A stretch of DNA of 64,000 nucleotides, from assembly GCF_017355205.1 (NCBI RefSeq), contig NZ_JADIJK010000019.1:38181-102180 (forward strand), in the 5' to 3' direction. This document shows positions 20,452 through 29,232 of the stretch, one piece after another. The DNA is from Bacillus sp. SD088. GTDB taxonomy: Bacteria > Bacillota > Bacilli > Bacillales > Bacillaceae_C. Each line of letters begins with the position of its first letter. The stretch's first letter is position 1. The notes beneath the pieces are model-generated. The model made no database searches, was not told the DNA's origin, and saw only the letters and a list, made by a program, of their open reading frames with translations. The translations under genes and the position numbers were made by a program.

Positions 20452-21777
20452 TTAAGCATTAGAACAGTGAGCTGGTATCCAACCTTTTATCAGTGCACCA
20501 CCTTCTGAATGGTTATCTACGACAAGGTCACCTCCGTGTCGTCTAACGATCCTTCTTGAAATAGTCAACCCTAACCCGACCCCTCCGGTTGAACGATTTC
20601 GTGATGTTTCACCACGATATAGTGGCTCAAAAACATGATGAAGCTCTTCTGAAGCGAAACCTTTCCCCGTATCTTGAACAGTAAAGACCACTCTGTTACC
20701 GTCCTTATAGCATTGTATAAAAATTTTACCAGAGTGTGGTGTATGTCTGACAGCATTATCCAATAAGTTATTTATGGCACGCTCTAATAAATACGAATCA
20801 CCCATGATCATACAATCGTCCCCAAAATAGTTTGCGATAATAGAGATGTTGTTTTGCTTAGCTAGTGGATTCAGGCTATCCATCGATTTCTTTAATAAAA
20901 TTGAAAGATTAACCGTGTTTTTTTTGAGATCCATCTCTAAATATTCCGTCTTGGTAAATGAAAAAAGATCCTCTACAAGACGGGCCAATTGTGCTGACTT
21001 TTCCTTACAAACCTCCAGATACTTTGCTTTTTTATCTGGAGAATCAGCAATTCCTTCCTCTAGACCATCCAAATAACCTCGTAAGGCGAATAATGGTGTC
21101 CGTAAATCGTGGGCGACTGCAGCAATGATAAATCGTCGTTCTTCTTCCAATTCCACTTGTTTTTGCATGGATTCTTGGAGACTATCTGTCATTATTTGAA
21201 TTCCGCCATTTACTTCCGTAATTTCTTTGATCGGGGACATAGGTAATTGGACGTCCAAATCTCCTTCTGCGACTTGTCGGACTGCCAGGCTCATTTTCTC
21301 AAGCGGTTTGAGAATGAACCTTCGCATAACATAACCAATGATAAAAAAAGCTAACAATAATCCCGCAAATGCCACAATCATCTGAACCACTCTCGAATTC
21401 TGCTGAAAAGTCATTACTCTTCCAAATATGCGACCATCTTGCATAATTGAAAACTGTTCCGTCCGCGTTAATGAGTGATCCTTCTCAGGGAAAAATTGAA
21501 AAATCTCTTGATTTGAATCGGTTAAAATTTCTACACCCATGTCCAATGCTTGTAACTTTCCTCTCAAATCATTTTGCCATTTGGGGTCAGACCAGTTTTC
21601 TGTATTTGTTTCAATGAAGTGGCTTATTTTATTTAAATCTTCTTTCTGAGCTTCATTCGTATCGAAACTAAGTGATTTTGTTGTTAGTAAGTGGGCCGTT
21701 ACGTAAAATACCCATGGCAACATCAAGATTAAAAGCAAACTAAGTATAGAAAATGTACGAATCCGAATTGATCTCAT
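20452..21777 (-). CDS. Sensor histidine kinase (two-component system)
   Basis: A 441-residue membrane kinase. TM1 is at about residues 8-30, an extracytoplasmic sensor follows to about 135, then TM2 (IVAFAGLLLAFFIIGYVM). A HAMP domain, a HisKA dimerisation domain with phospho-acceptor His in AAVAHDLRTPLFAL, and a HATPase_c domain with N-box NLLDNAVRHT, G1 DTGKGF and G2 GVGLGL follow. It lies one base after its response regulator gene, so they are an operon. Signal is unknown. General layout resembles VanS/SaeS-type kinases. Confidence 0.92.
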   Translation of the reverse strand: MRSIRIRTFSILSLLLILMLPWVFYVTAHLLTTKSLSFDTNEAQKEDLNKISHFIETNTENWSDPKWQNDLRGKLQALDMGVEILTDSNQEIFQFFPEKDHSLTRTEQFSIMQDGRIFGRVMTFQQNSRVVQMIVAFAGLLLAFFIIGYVMRRFILKPLEKMSLAVRQVAEGDLDVQLPMSPIKEITEVNGGIQIMTDSLQESMQKQVELEEERRFIIAAVAHDLRTPLFALRGYLDGLEEGIADSPDKKAKYLEVCKEKSAQLARLVEDLFSFTKTEYLEMDLKKNTVNLSILLKKSMDSLNPLAKQNNISIIANYFGDDCMIMGDSYLLERAINNLLDNAVRHTPHSGKIFIQCYKDGNRVVFTVQDTGKGFASEELHHVFEPLYRGETSRNRSTGGVGLGLTISRRIVRRHGGDLVVDNHSEGGALIKGWIPAHCSNA

Positions 21778-21778
21778 T

Positions 21779-22465
21779 TTATTCTCCTTTAAAACGGTAG
21801 CCTATACCCCAGACATTGACTATATAGTTTGGTTCGTTTGGATCGGACTCAACTTTCTCACGTAGGCGGCTAATATGGACGCGGACAGTATGTTTATCGC
21901 CAATTCCTTCCCAAAATTTTTCAAGCAATTGATCATATGTAAAAACAATGTGCGGATGCTCGGCAAACAGTCGTAATAATTCATATTCTTTTGGTGTAAG
22001 TGAGATGTATCTCCCCTCTACAAATACTTCTCTTGTGGATAAATCCAAAGTGAGCCCACCGTAATCCAAGATCCTCCTGCTAAATCCCTTCTGGGAACCA
22101 GAGCGTCGCAATACCGCCTTCACTCGGGCAATGATCTCACCCAGAGATGCGGTTTTAACTATATAATCATCCCCTCCAAGTGCCAGCCCGCGAATTTTAT
22201 CTACATCATCACCGAGGGCGCTCAAGAAGAGGATAGGAATGTTACTTTCCTCTCGTACCTGCCGACAGAACTCGAAACCATTTTGTCTCGGCATCATGAT
22301 GTCAAGAATGATGCAATCAATTGTAATCTGTTTCAGTATGGACAGTGCTTGATCGGAGTCATAAGCAGTTTTTACATAGAAACCGTCATTCTCCAAGAAG
22401 TCTCTTAGTAGTTCGACAATGCTTTTGTCATCATCCACAACCAGAATCGTCTGTATTTCCTTCAC
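21779..22465 (-). CDS. OmpR-family response regulator (two-component system)
   Basis: A 228-residue regulator: receiver domain with acidic pair VVDDDKS, phospho-acceptor Asp in CIILDIMMP and Lys in YIVKTASLGE (unusual KT instead of KP), then a winged-helix DNA-binding domain ending in VNVWGIGYRFKGE. The start is GTG at 22465 with an upstream ggtagg. It is transcribed divergently from a SHOCT membrane protein gene, which together with the DJ-1-like gene is a plausible target, but this is only inferred from position. Confidence 0.92.
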   Translation of the reverse strand: MKEIQTILVVDDDKSIVELLRDFLENDGFYVKTAYDSDQALSILKQITIDCIILDIMMPRQNGFEFCRQVREESNIPILFLSALGDDVDKIRGLALGGDDYIVKTASLGEIIARVKAVLRRSGSQKGFSRRILDYGGLTLDLSTREVFVEGRYISLTPKEYELLRLFAEHPHIVFTYDQLLEKFWEGIGDKHTVRVHISRLREKVESDPNEPNYIVNVWGIGYRFKGE

Positions 22466-22704
22466 AAAATCCTACCTTCCCTTCGATGCTAGTTATAAAG
22501 AAACGAACATCCCATCGAAACCTGCTTTCAGTATAGCACTGTTTCAACAATGATGACTTCACATCAATTTATTGTGATTGTTTTGTGACCTTTTTGTACC
22601 ATTATTTGAGACACTTAAAGGTTATTCTTTAATTGTGAAACGATCGGCGAATATTCACTATAATTTTTGTCTCACTTATTACTATTCGAAAGGAGGTTAC
22701 AGAA

Positions 22705-22953
22705 ATGGGTTTCGAAACTCACGGTTTCTCATTCTTTCCATTCGGTGCTTTGTTTTGCCTTACACTTTTCTGCTTTATGGTGGTTCGAATCTTTGAAATT
22801 CGCCGTCGCTATAAGGATTACAATCAGAAAGATAGGGACATCACCATGATTCTTAAAAATCGGTTAGCCAAGGGAGAACTTGATGAAGCTGAGTATCAAA
22901 GAGCTTCTTACAAAATAAAAGAACGGTTCTTGTGGCGCGTGGGGGCAAATTAA
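22705..22953 (+). CDS. Small SHOCT-domain membrane protein
   Basis: 82 residues: one N-terminal membrane helix (FFPFGALFCLTLFCFMVVRI) followed by a short cytoplasmic tail with the SHOCT pattern LKNRLAKGELDEAEYQRASY. A perfect SD (gaaaggaggt) precedes ATG. It is divergent from the response regulator gene and 46 bases before the DJ-1-like gene, so likely in that operon. Confidence 0.8.
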   Translation: MGFETHGFSFFPFGALFCLTLFCFMVVRIFEIRRRYKDYNQKDRDITMILKNRLAKGELDEAEYQRASYKIKERFLWRVGAN

Positions 22954-22999
22954 TTGCCCGAAAACTTGATTAAAATTTTAAAAAATGGAGGCAATATGT

Positions 23000-24004
23000 A
23001 TGAATGTTCAAATTATGTTGTTTGATGGATTTGATTTATTGGATGTAATTGCTCCTTATGAAGTGTTTAATGCAGCTGGAATGTACTCAAAAGAGGACAT
23101 AATAGTTAACCTAGTTTCCGCTGAAGGCGAACGAATGGTGACAAGTGGAGTAAATCAATTACAGCTCCAAGCAAGCGGCAAAATTGATTTATCCTCTAAA
23201 GGAATCATTCTTGTTCCAGGGGCAGCTGGTTCTGTAGATGATAATGGACCAGATTCAATACCAGTAAGAATAAAACAAGCAACGGAAACAGAATTAAGTA
23301 ATGTATTAAAAGAAGCCATTCGGAAACCTGATATTTTGCTATCCACAGTTTGCGGCGGTTCTCTCCTATTAGCTATGGATGGTCTGCTAGAAGGCCGTTA
23401 TGCTGTTACACACCATTTGGGAATGGGGCTGTTGCAAGTTACAAATACGTTTCCGGTTCATGCCCGGGTTGTAGATGACGGTGATCTTATCACTGGTGGT
23501 GGCGTTACTTCGGGACTTGATGTTGCGCTTTATTTAGTTGAGCGAGAGTTAGGCCCCCGTATAGCACATGCTGTGGAGCAACTATTTGAGTACGAGCGCA
23601 GGGGTACAGTTTGGAAAGCTGAAGGAAATGCACCTAAAGAAAGCAAACATGAAAATCCAATGGAAACGACAAGTTCTCGCTCCTCTAATCAACCTGATAA
23701 GTGCTCTAATTTCCAAGGAAAATGGGATACTACCATTTCCACTCCTATGGGCGATCTTTCCGTTTTATTAGATTTATCTTCTGAAGATGGTCGTATAGTG
23801 GGAACTGCAAAGCAAGGAGATGATATTACGACGCTGGACAACGCAGTACTGGAAGGGAATCAATTAAAGTGGTCCATGAAAGCGACGAAGCCTATGCGTC
23901 TTACATTAAAATTTATCGTTTCTGTAGATGGAAACAATATGTATGGTGAAGCAAAGGCTGGTATGCTTCCCTCATCCAAATTAATGGGACATCGTCTTTC
24001 TTAA
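23000..24004 (+). CDS. DJ-1/PfpI-family protein fused to a C-terminal beta-rich domain
   Basis: A 334-residue protein. Residues 1-200 form a class I glutamine-amidotransferase-like DJ-1/PfpI domain: VQIMLFDGFDLLDVIAPYEV with the conserved Glu, and the nucleophile elbow STVCGGSLLLA, then TSGLDVALYL. This is the ThiJ/isonitrile-hydratase/AraC-N subgroup. After a polar linker (PMETTSSRSSNQPD) comes a separate domain of about 100 residues (FQGKWDTTISTPMGDLSVLL ...) that looks like a small beta-barrel. ATG at 23000 is chosen because GGAGG lies 8 bases upstream. Activity is unknown. Confidence 0.85.
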   Translation: MNVQIMLFDGFDLLDVIAPYEVFNAAGMYSKEDIIVNLVSAEGERMVTSGVNQLQLQASGKIDLSSKGIILVPGAAGSVDDNGPDSIPVRIKQATETELSNVLKEAIRKPDILLSTVCGGSLLLAMDGLLEGRYAVTHHLGMGLLQVTNTFPVHARVVDDGDLITGGGVTSGLDVALYLVERELGPRIAHAVEQLFEYERRGTVWKAEGNAPKESKHENPMETTSSRSSNQPDKCSNFQGKWDTTISTPMGDLSVLLDLSSEDGRIVGTAKQGDDITTLDNAVLEGNQLKWSMKATKPMRLTLKFIVSVDGNNMYGEAKAGMLPSSKLMGHRLS

Positions 24005-24020
24005 GAATGGAGTTGTAGTT

Positions 24021-24455
24021 ATGTATCCGTTTATTGTATTTGCTCATGTAATAGGTGCTTTATGGCTTGGTAGTTTTCTAGCTTTTCCCATTGCGTTTAA
24101 ATCTCTTTTGTCACGCTCAGGTAATGAATTAAAAATAACTGTTAAAACATTGGTAGATTTTACCCGCTTTGGCCATTATGCATTAATTTTGTTAATCATT
24201 ACAGGAGGATGGATGGTAATGGGATATGCCACTTATCCTTCCTTGTTATGGGTGGTGTTATCATTGATCCTGTTGATGCTTATTGGTGCCTTGATCGGTA
24301 TGATACAAAAAGGCTTGAAAAGCGTTATTCTAGCAAAAAATCCCGACAAAGTGTTGCAGCAAAATACGGCCAAACTAAATATACTGGGCTGGTTTACATT
24401 TCTCCTTATTATTACCGTTGTATTTGTTATGACAAATCGTGGTTTATTTGGCTAA
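24021..24455 (+). CDS. DUF2269-like four-helix membrane protein
   Basis: 144 residues with four hydrophobic helices beginning YPFIVFAHVIGALWLGSFLA. The His-containing first helix and layout suit DUF2269-type membrane proteins. SD ggagttg precedes ATG 17 bases after the DJ-1-like gene; the next gene follows 26 bases later, so three genes form a unit. No function is known. Confidence 0.7.
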   Translation: MYPFIVFAHVIGALWLGSFLAFPIAFKSLLSRSGNELKITVKTLVDFTRFGHYALILLIITGGWMVMGYATYPSLLWVVLSLILLMLIGALIGMIQKGLKSVILAKNPDKVLQQNTAKLNILGWFTFLLIITVVFVMTNRGLFG

Positions 24456-24481
24456 ATGTAAGCGGAAAGGATAACGATAAT

Positions 24482-25096
24482 ATGAAAAAGAACATGTGGA
24501 TCATTTTTTTAATCGTATCGTTCATGTGGGTCATGCATACATTTTCAAAAAACTTCATGGTTGATCCCACTTTTCAGGGTTTTCTTGCTAAAAAAGATGA
24601 AGTTCTAACTAACGAAACGTTGTGGGTACTGATGATCAGATTACATATCATTTTTGCTATTATCTCCCTAATCACTGGCCCCTTGGGTGTGATCAAGAAA
24701 TTACGAATTAAATCTATCCAATTTCATCGTTGGAATGGTCGAGTCTATGTGCTGTCTATTTTGTTAAATTTTATTCCTGGTGTTTACGTTTCTTTTTTTG
24801 CAACAGGAGGATGGTTGAGCACCATTGGATTTCTCGTTTTAAATACACTATGGTTTGGTACAACAATTCTAGGCTATATCAATATTAGAAGAAAAAACGT
24901 GATAAAGCATAGTGCATGGATGTCAAGAAGCTTCGTTCTTACCTTTGCCAATATGTTCATCTACATCATTGTGGCCATTTCACACAATGCCTTGCAATTT
25001 TCCTATGGTACTTCCTATACAATTGCTGTATGGTTATGCTGGATGATCAGTTTATCCATTGCAGAAATCATGATAAGAAAAAAAATATTTATATAA
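24482..25096 (+). CDS. DUF2306-family membrane protein
   Basis: 204 residues with several membrane helices. Conserved histidines LHIIFAIISLITGPLGV, IQFHRWNGRVYVLSILLN and KNVIKHSAWMSRSF fit the DUF2306 (heme/ferric-reductase-like transmembrane) family. ATG at 24482 follows ggaaagg. A terminator-like hairpin lies 70 bases downstream. A broken paralogous piece is at 1672-1830, so the family was duplicated in this chromosome. Confidence 0.8.
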   Translation: MKKNMWIIFLIVSFMWVMHTFSKNFMVDPTFQGFLAKKDEVLTNETLWVLMIRLHIIFAIISLITGPLGVIKKLRIKSIQFHRWNGRVYVLSILLNFIPGVYVSFFATGGWLSTIGFLVLNTLWFGTTILGYINIRRKNVIKHSAWMSRSFVLTFANMFIYIIVAISHNALQFSYGTSYTIAVWLCWMISLSIAEIMIRKKIFI

Positions 25097-25166
25097 TTGG
25101 ATATTAATATGAATGTGTGTTTGAAAAAATCGACGGTACTAATTTCTCCATACGATAATCCCAATG

Positions 25167-25200
25167 CCCTTTGGATATTTTTGTCTAAAGGGTGTTTTTA
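25167..25200 (+). terminator. Terminator of the DJ-1/DUF2306 operon
   Basis: ccctttgg (25168-25174 region) pairs with ctaaaggg and is followed by tgttttta. Confidence 0.55.
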
Positions 25201-25310
25201 TGTTCGTATAGTAATTAAACTAATGAAGCAAATTATATTGAATAGTTATTTTTGATATAATAGGTGACAATATAAGCCATGAATCTTGAACGATGAAAGG
25301 AGAAATGAAG

Positions 25311-25771
25311 ATGGTAACACTGAATCATATACCGGTTGTTAAATCAGAAATGCTTATTCGCAGACCGGTTGAAGAAGTATTTGAAGCTTTTATCGACCCG
25401 GAAATTACTACAAAATTTTGGTTCACCAAAAGCAGCGGAAGATTAGAAGAGGGAAAGAACATTAGGTGGGAATGGGAGATGTACGATGTCTCTGACGACC
25501 TCCATGTAAAAAAATCGAACAAAACAAGCTGATTCGAATCGAATCAGCGGATAACACCAAAACGGAGTGGATATTTACGCCTCGAACAGAAAACGAAACA
25601 TTTGTCTCGATTACAAACTCTGGATTTACAGGCAATGGAGATGATATGGTAAACCATGCTATCGGTTCAATGGGAGGATACACGATGGTGCTCTGCGCGC
25701 TAAAGGCACTTCTTGAGCACAACATCATACTGACTGTTGTAGCTGATAAGGCTCCAGATGACCACGTTTAA
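25311..25771 (+). pseudogene. AHSA1/SRPBCC-domain gene with one-base frameshift
   Basis: ATG at 25311 (SD aaaggag) opens a START-like SRPBCC protein: VKSEMLIRRPVEEVFEAFID, PEITTKFWFTKSSGRLEEGK. At about 25508 a run of seven A should be eight; adding one A restores IEQNKLIRIESADNTKTEWI and then NHAIGSMGGYTMVLCALKAL to the stop at 25769. A single-base slip in a homopolymer is either a real inactivation, a phase-variable site or a sequencing error. Confidence 0.85.
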
Positions 25772-25918
25772 TGTTAAGAATGCTTTTGACCTAGAAGATG
25801 CTTTTCTTTAAAGAGAACGTCTTTATGATAGTGGTTTGTTATTGGTCTCCACAAATGTGCCATTTAAAGAAATGATCGAACTTTTTATAAAAGCATGATT
25901 CTATTTGAATATATTTAA

Positions 25919-25960
25919 GGCGTGTTTTGATTGATCTTTATTTCAAAACGCGCTTTTTCA
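25919..25960 (+). terminator. Terminator-like hairpin
   Basis: gcgtgttttga (25920-25930) pairs with tcaaaacgcgc (25943-25953), with one G-T pair, followed by tttttc. Confidence 0.6.
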
Positions 25961-26010
25961 ATTTGCTTTTTATTAAGGTATATAGAGCTAATTTAATCAA
26001 ACTGTATAAA

Positions 26011-26047
26011 TCGATTTTGATCCATCTTTTTCAAAATCGACTCTTTT
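26011..26047 (+). terminator. Second hairpin of similar sequence
   Basis: tcgattttga (26011-26020) and tcaaaatcga (26031-26040) form a perfect 10-bp stem followed by ctctttt. Its arms resemble those of the hairpin 90 bases upstream, suggesting a local duplication. Confidence 0.5.
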
Positions 26048-26142
26048 CGTAAAAAATGAGTTTGCGAAGTGCTCTTAAAAATGGGTATTAAAATTCAATT
26101 GTTATTTTATCAACAATAGTGTATTATACATAGTATAAATCA

Positions 26143-26158
26143 TATGATGTATATCATA
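26143..26158. promoter_or_regulatory. Candidate PadR operator
   Basis: tatgatgtatatcata contains inverted arms tatgat/atcata and lies 25 bases upstream of the padR-like gene. PadR-s2 regulators commonly bind such AT-rich palindromes and autoregulate; this assignment is inferred. Confidence 0.5.
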
Positions 26159-26183
26159 CAGTATATAAAATTGAGGTGGAGGA

Positions 26184-26531
26184 ATGAGTACTTTACTGAA
26201 TTCATTAACGACGGAACTTAGGAGAGGGACGTTAACATTAGCCGTGTTAAGTCAATTGCGAACACCCCAGTATGGATATTCACTTGTTCAGTTATTGGAG
26301 GAATCGGGAATTAACATTGATCAAAGTACCTTATATCCATTGCTTCGCCGTTTAGAAAAGCAAGAGTTAGTAACGAGCAGTTGGGATACATCTGAGAGCA
26401 GGCCCCGTAAGTATTATGTTTTAAGTGAATACGGTCTAGAAATCTTTTTGCAATTAAAAAAGGAATGGATTAAAAATTCGAAAGAACTTTATGGTTTACT
26501 AAAAGGAGATGAAGAAGATGAATTTAATTGA
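26184..26531 (+). CDS. PadR-family transcriptional regulator
   Basis: 115 residues with the PadR winged helix: ELRRGTLTLAVLSQLRTPQY, GYSLVQLLEESG, DQSTLYPLLRRLEKQELVTS and PRKYYVLSEYGLE. Short (subfamily 2) type with little effector domain. SD ggtggagg precedes ATG. It overlaps the HAAS gene by 14 bases, the standard arrangement in which PadR controls a membrane partner. Confidence 0.9.
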   Translation: MSTLLNSLTTELRRGTLTLAVLSQLRTPQYGYSLVQLLEESGINIDQSTLYPLLRRLEKQELVTSSWDTSESRPRKYYVLSEYGLEIFLQLKKEWIKNSKELYGLLKGDEEDEFN

Positions 26532-27540
26532 AGTTTATATTCAAGAAGTCACTCGTAGGCTGCCTGAGAAAAGTCGTACGGATATTGCACTTGAACTGCG
26601 TTCAACCATTGAGGATATGCTACCTGATGATTACAGCGAGGAAGATGTTAAGACGGTCCTTGAAAAATTAGGGAATCCAGCGGCATTAGCGAGCGGTTAC
26701 CGAGATCAGCCAATGCATTTAATTGGTCCGAAGTATTTTGATGTGTATGTCACATTATTGAAGTTGGTTATGCCGATTGCGGCGATTGTTTCATTCATTT
26801 CGATTGTAGCAGTAAAGTTTTTAAGTCCTGTAGAAGATGGTGCTGTATTAGGAACTGTGTTGGATATTATGTTGGAAGGAGTAGGGCAAGTCATTGCCGT
26901 GTTGATCCATACATTTTTTTGGCTTACTGTCGTGTTTGCTATAATTGAACGTATAGATGGGAAAAATGACAATTCTCCATTATCTACAAGTTGGAAACCA
27001 TGGTCCCCTGATGACCTAAAGCAAGTTATCTATGTTCCTAAGTATAAGGCGATTCGTACATTTGAATTGACCTGTGGTTTAATATGGACAGCAATTTGGG
27101 GAACGATTTATTTTTATGCCGATCATTTATTAGGAATTTATGAAAATGGCGAGTATGGTTTACGTCTTGTCACTCCCGCATTTAATCAAGAAGTGCTTCT
27201 CTCCTTTTGGCCATTTATTGTAATGTTGATCGGGGCAGAAGTTGCCTTGGCCCTTTATAAAATGTTTCAAAAACAATGGACGCTTCCACTGGCGACATTT
27301 TTTACGATATATCAAATTGCATCAATTATCATCTTGGTCATCATTTTTACACACGCCAATCTTTTTACACCAGAATTTCTAAAACAAATAAGTGGGCTTT
27401 TCACAACAACCCCAGCACATATTGAAAATTTTGCCATATGGGGTGTAATCACGATCTTTGTCGTGTTCGCTGGATGGGGAGTTTTCGATGTGTATAAGAG
27501 GGCAAATATTAAAGCAGATATAAAAGGAGTAAAGGGTTAA
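26518..27540 (+). CDS. HAAS (DUF1700-like) signalling-domain membrane protein
   Basis: 340 residues. The N-terminal HAAS domain (YIQEVTRRLPEKSRTDIALE, LRSTIEDMLPDD, LEKLGNPAALASGYRDQP) is followed by about six membrane helices. ATG at 26518 uses aaaaggag inside padR. PadR-HAAS pairs are common in Firmicutes and thought to couple membrane state to gene expression. Intact. Confidence 0.85.
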   Translation: MNLIEVYIQEVTRRLPEKSRTDIALELRSTIEDMLPDDYSEEDVKTVLEKLGNPAALASGYRDQPMHLIGPKYFDVYVTLLKLVMPIAAIVSFISIVAVKFLSPVEDGAVLGTVLDIMLEGVGQVIAVLIHTFFWLTVVFAIIERIDGKNDNSPLSTSWKPWSPDDLKQVIYVPKYKAIRTFELTCGLIWTAIWGTIYFYADHLLGIYENGEYGLRLVTPAFNQEVLLSFWPFIVMLIGAEVALALYKMFQKQWTLPLATFFTIYQIASIIILVIIFTHANLFTPEFLKQISGLFTTTPAHIENFAIWGVITIFVVFAGWGVFDVYKRANIKADIKGVKG

Positions 27541-27544
27541 TCAT

Positions 27545-28235
27545 TTTAAACTAATACGTATGTCCTTTTTTATGGAAAGTATAAATTGTGTAAGGCAAGG
27601 AACGCTTTTCAGGATTTTGCCCCATCTTATTCATCAGCAGTATATAATACAATTTAAGTTGGAAGAACAATCTGCGATTGGTGACAAGCAATTAAATGTA
27701 TTAAAGGAACTTTCTTGGATAGAAGAAAACTTCGCATTAATCATGATGGGGCCTCCTGGAGTTGGGAAAACTCATCTTTCAACCGGGTTGGGAATCCACG
27801 CAGTTAACCAAGGGTATCAAGTTTCGTTCGTATCCATGGATCAATTACTCTACATACTAAAGACGAGAGAGTATATCAGTAAGTCAAGAACAAGATACAA
27901 ACGGATTACTACATCGGGTCTGATTATTATCGATGACATCATGTATATGGCTTATGAACCACAGGATGCCCAACTTTTCTTTCAGTTTATTTATGATATG
28001 TATGACAAAACTGCATTCATATTAACTTCTAATACGGGCCCGGCTGAATGGGGTAAGTTTCTGGGGGATACAACATTAACTACGGCGATCTTAGATCGCC
28101 TCCTCCATCGAAGTGAAATCATTACATTCGATGAAAATCAAGACAGCATCAGAATGAAATATCGACGAGCTTTATTTCAGGAAACAGGTGTTGAATCTTA
28201 ATTGTGATTAGCTGTTGAACCTTAATTGTGGAAAA
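27545..28235 (+). mobile_element. IS21-family insertion sequence remnant (istB part and right end)
   Basis: Contains a 5'-shortened istB and, directly after its stop, two copies of an 18-bp word (gttgaatcttaattgtga, about 28189-28206; gttgaaccttaattgtgg, about 28213-28230). Multiple short terminal repeats are typical of IS21 ends. istA and the left end are absent; the left border abuts the HAAS gene. Confidence 0.65.
27560..28201 (+). pseudogene. IstB-like helper ATPase of an IS21 element, N-terminally damaged
   Basis: An AAA+ ATPase resembling IS21-family IstB. Walker A MMGPPGVGKTHLSTGLG, Walker B GLIIIDDIMYMA, sensor FILTSNTGPAEWG and LDRLLHRSEII are present. The usual first 70-80 residues are shortened and altered (MSFFMESINCVRQGTLFRIL), and ATG 27560 has no ribosome site. 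Without IstA it cannot support transposition. Confidence 0.75.
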
Positions 28236-28884
28236 CTGTTTACTTCTACTTGACGGTTACAGAAGTTTAAATAAAGACGACTTTATCTCCGATAATGAAA
28301 TGAAAATGCTACTTAGCTCTATGAGTAAACCAAGCAAATCTGAAGCCAGGAATTACTTGATAGATCGCAACCTAGCCATCGTTTGCCTAGCGCGGTATTA
28401 TGGATTAACACCTAGGGATATTTCCTTGATCACAATGAATTCCGTAAATTTTGCACAAAACACAATTCAAATTGATTCTAATGTCAAATTAACTCTTAAA
28501 GATAAACATATAAAGTATATTTATGATTATTGGAACTCTGTTGATAAGATGATTAGACCTCGATATCGGTCCAACGATCCACTTTTTGTAGCGTTTTTTA
28601 ATCTCACATTTAGATTTCAATTTAATTATGTTGCCAGTATGCCACAGGCATTATCTGTTCGGGGAATTCAGGAAATGATAAAAGACGAAGTGAGATTGGC
28701 CAACTTAAGAAAAATTTCAGCAAAACATTTAAGGAATAGCTGTATCTTAGATAGTCTTTCGAAAGGTGAAGACATTGAGTATTTAGTCTCGTATTTCAGA
28801 CTTTCAAATTCGTTTTCAATACATCGATATCAAGAATATCTTACCAGTGATCTTACATATGATAAACAAAAGGTTTTTAATTGA
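28228..28884 (+). pseudogene. Tyrosine recombinase, 5'-truncated by the IS21 end
   Basis: About 218 codons of catalytic domain. Visible: R in GLTPRDISLITMNSV, the H-x-x-R box KHLRNSCILDSL, and the nucleophile Tyr in HRYQEYL. The only possible start (GTG 28228) lies inside the IS terminal repeat and lacks an SD, so the N-terminal core-binding domain was probably cut off by the insertion. It may be a decayed phage or element integrase. Confidence 0.65.
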
Positions 28885-28917
28885 AAAAAATGTGTTTTCT
28901 TTTTAAGAAAAAAAGGG

Positions 28918-29080
28918 TATAATATAATTAGAAATGAATACATTAAAAACGACTGAAGGTGTTATAGCACCTTCAGCCTATACAATAGCTCGGTTCCCTG
29001 CAAGGGGGATCAGCACGAATGTTAGATGAATAAAATCCACCGAAACGAGCTGCGAACTCAAGGGTGGATTTTATTTTTTG
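28918..29080 (+). ncRNA. Candidate antisense RNA (antitoxin) of the type I toxin locus
   Basis: A -10 box TATAAT (28918-28923) on the + strand would start a transcript near 28930. It would contain a hairpin (ctgaaggtg 28953-28961 / caccttcag 28968-28976) and end at the terminator aaaatccacc (29032-29041) / ggtggatttt (29063-29072) + attttttg. The RNA would overlap the 3' end of the toxin mRNA on the opposite strand by about 50 bases, as in BsrG/SR4- or TxpA/RatA-type pairs. The -35 region is weak; transcription is inferred. Confidence 0.55.
29032..29080. terminator. Bidirectional terminator shared by toxin and antisense RNAs
   Basis: The stem aaaatccacc/ggtggatttt has T-rich tails on both strands (attttttg on +, ttttattc on -). 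The toxin stop codon lies in the right arm, and the arm also contributes to the 11-base complementarity with the toxin 5' leader. Confidence 0.75.
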
Positions 29081-29157
29081 TTACTTTTATCTGACATAAT
29101 CGCAACAATTAACGCTCCGAAACTCACCATCAGCATTAACGCTTCTGCAATTGTCAT
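29071..29157 (-). CDS. Holin-like type I toxin (Hol_Tox family)
   Basis: A 28-residue hydrophobic peptide beginning MTIAEALMLMVSFGALIVAI and ending in SDKSNKK: a single membrane helix with a basic tail, the pattern of Bacillus putative holin-like toxins (Hol_Tox) and similar to BsrE/YonT-class peptides. ATG at 29157 is preceded by ggggtgat; that SD is locked in a local hairpin (cacatccc/ggggtgatg, 29161-29183), as in other type I toxins. An extended -10 promoter lies upstream and an antisense transcript unit opposes it. Expected to damage the membrane when made. Confidence 0.8.
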   Translation of the reverse strand: MTIAEALMLMVSFGALIVAIMSDKSNKK

Positions 29158-29223
29158 AAGGCATCACCCCATTTCGGGATGTGCCGACCACCCTTGAGCT
29201 AACCAATATGCTATTGTCCTCTA

Positions 29224-29232
29224 ATTATACCA
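29224..29232 (-). promoter_or_regulatory. Extended -10 promoter of the toxin gene
   Basis: On the minus strand tggtataat includes TATAAT (29224-29229) with the TGn extension. It places the toxin mRNA start near 29217, giving a leader of about 60 bases. No good -35 box is visible. Confidence 0.6.
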
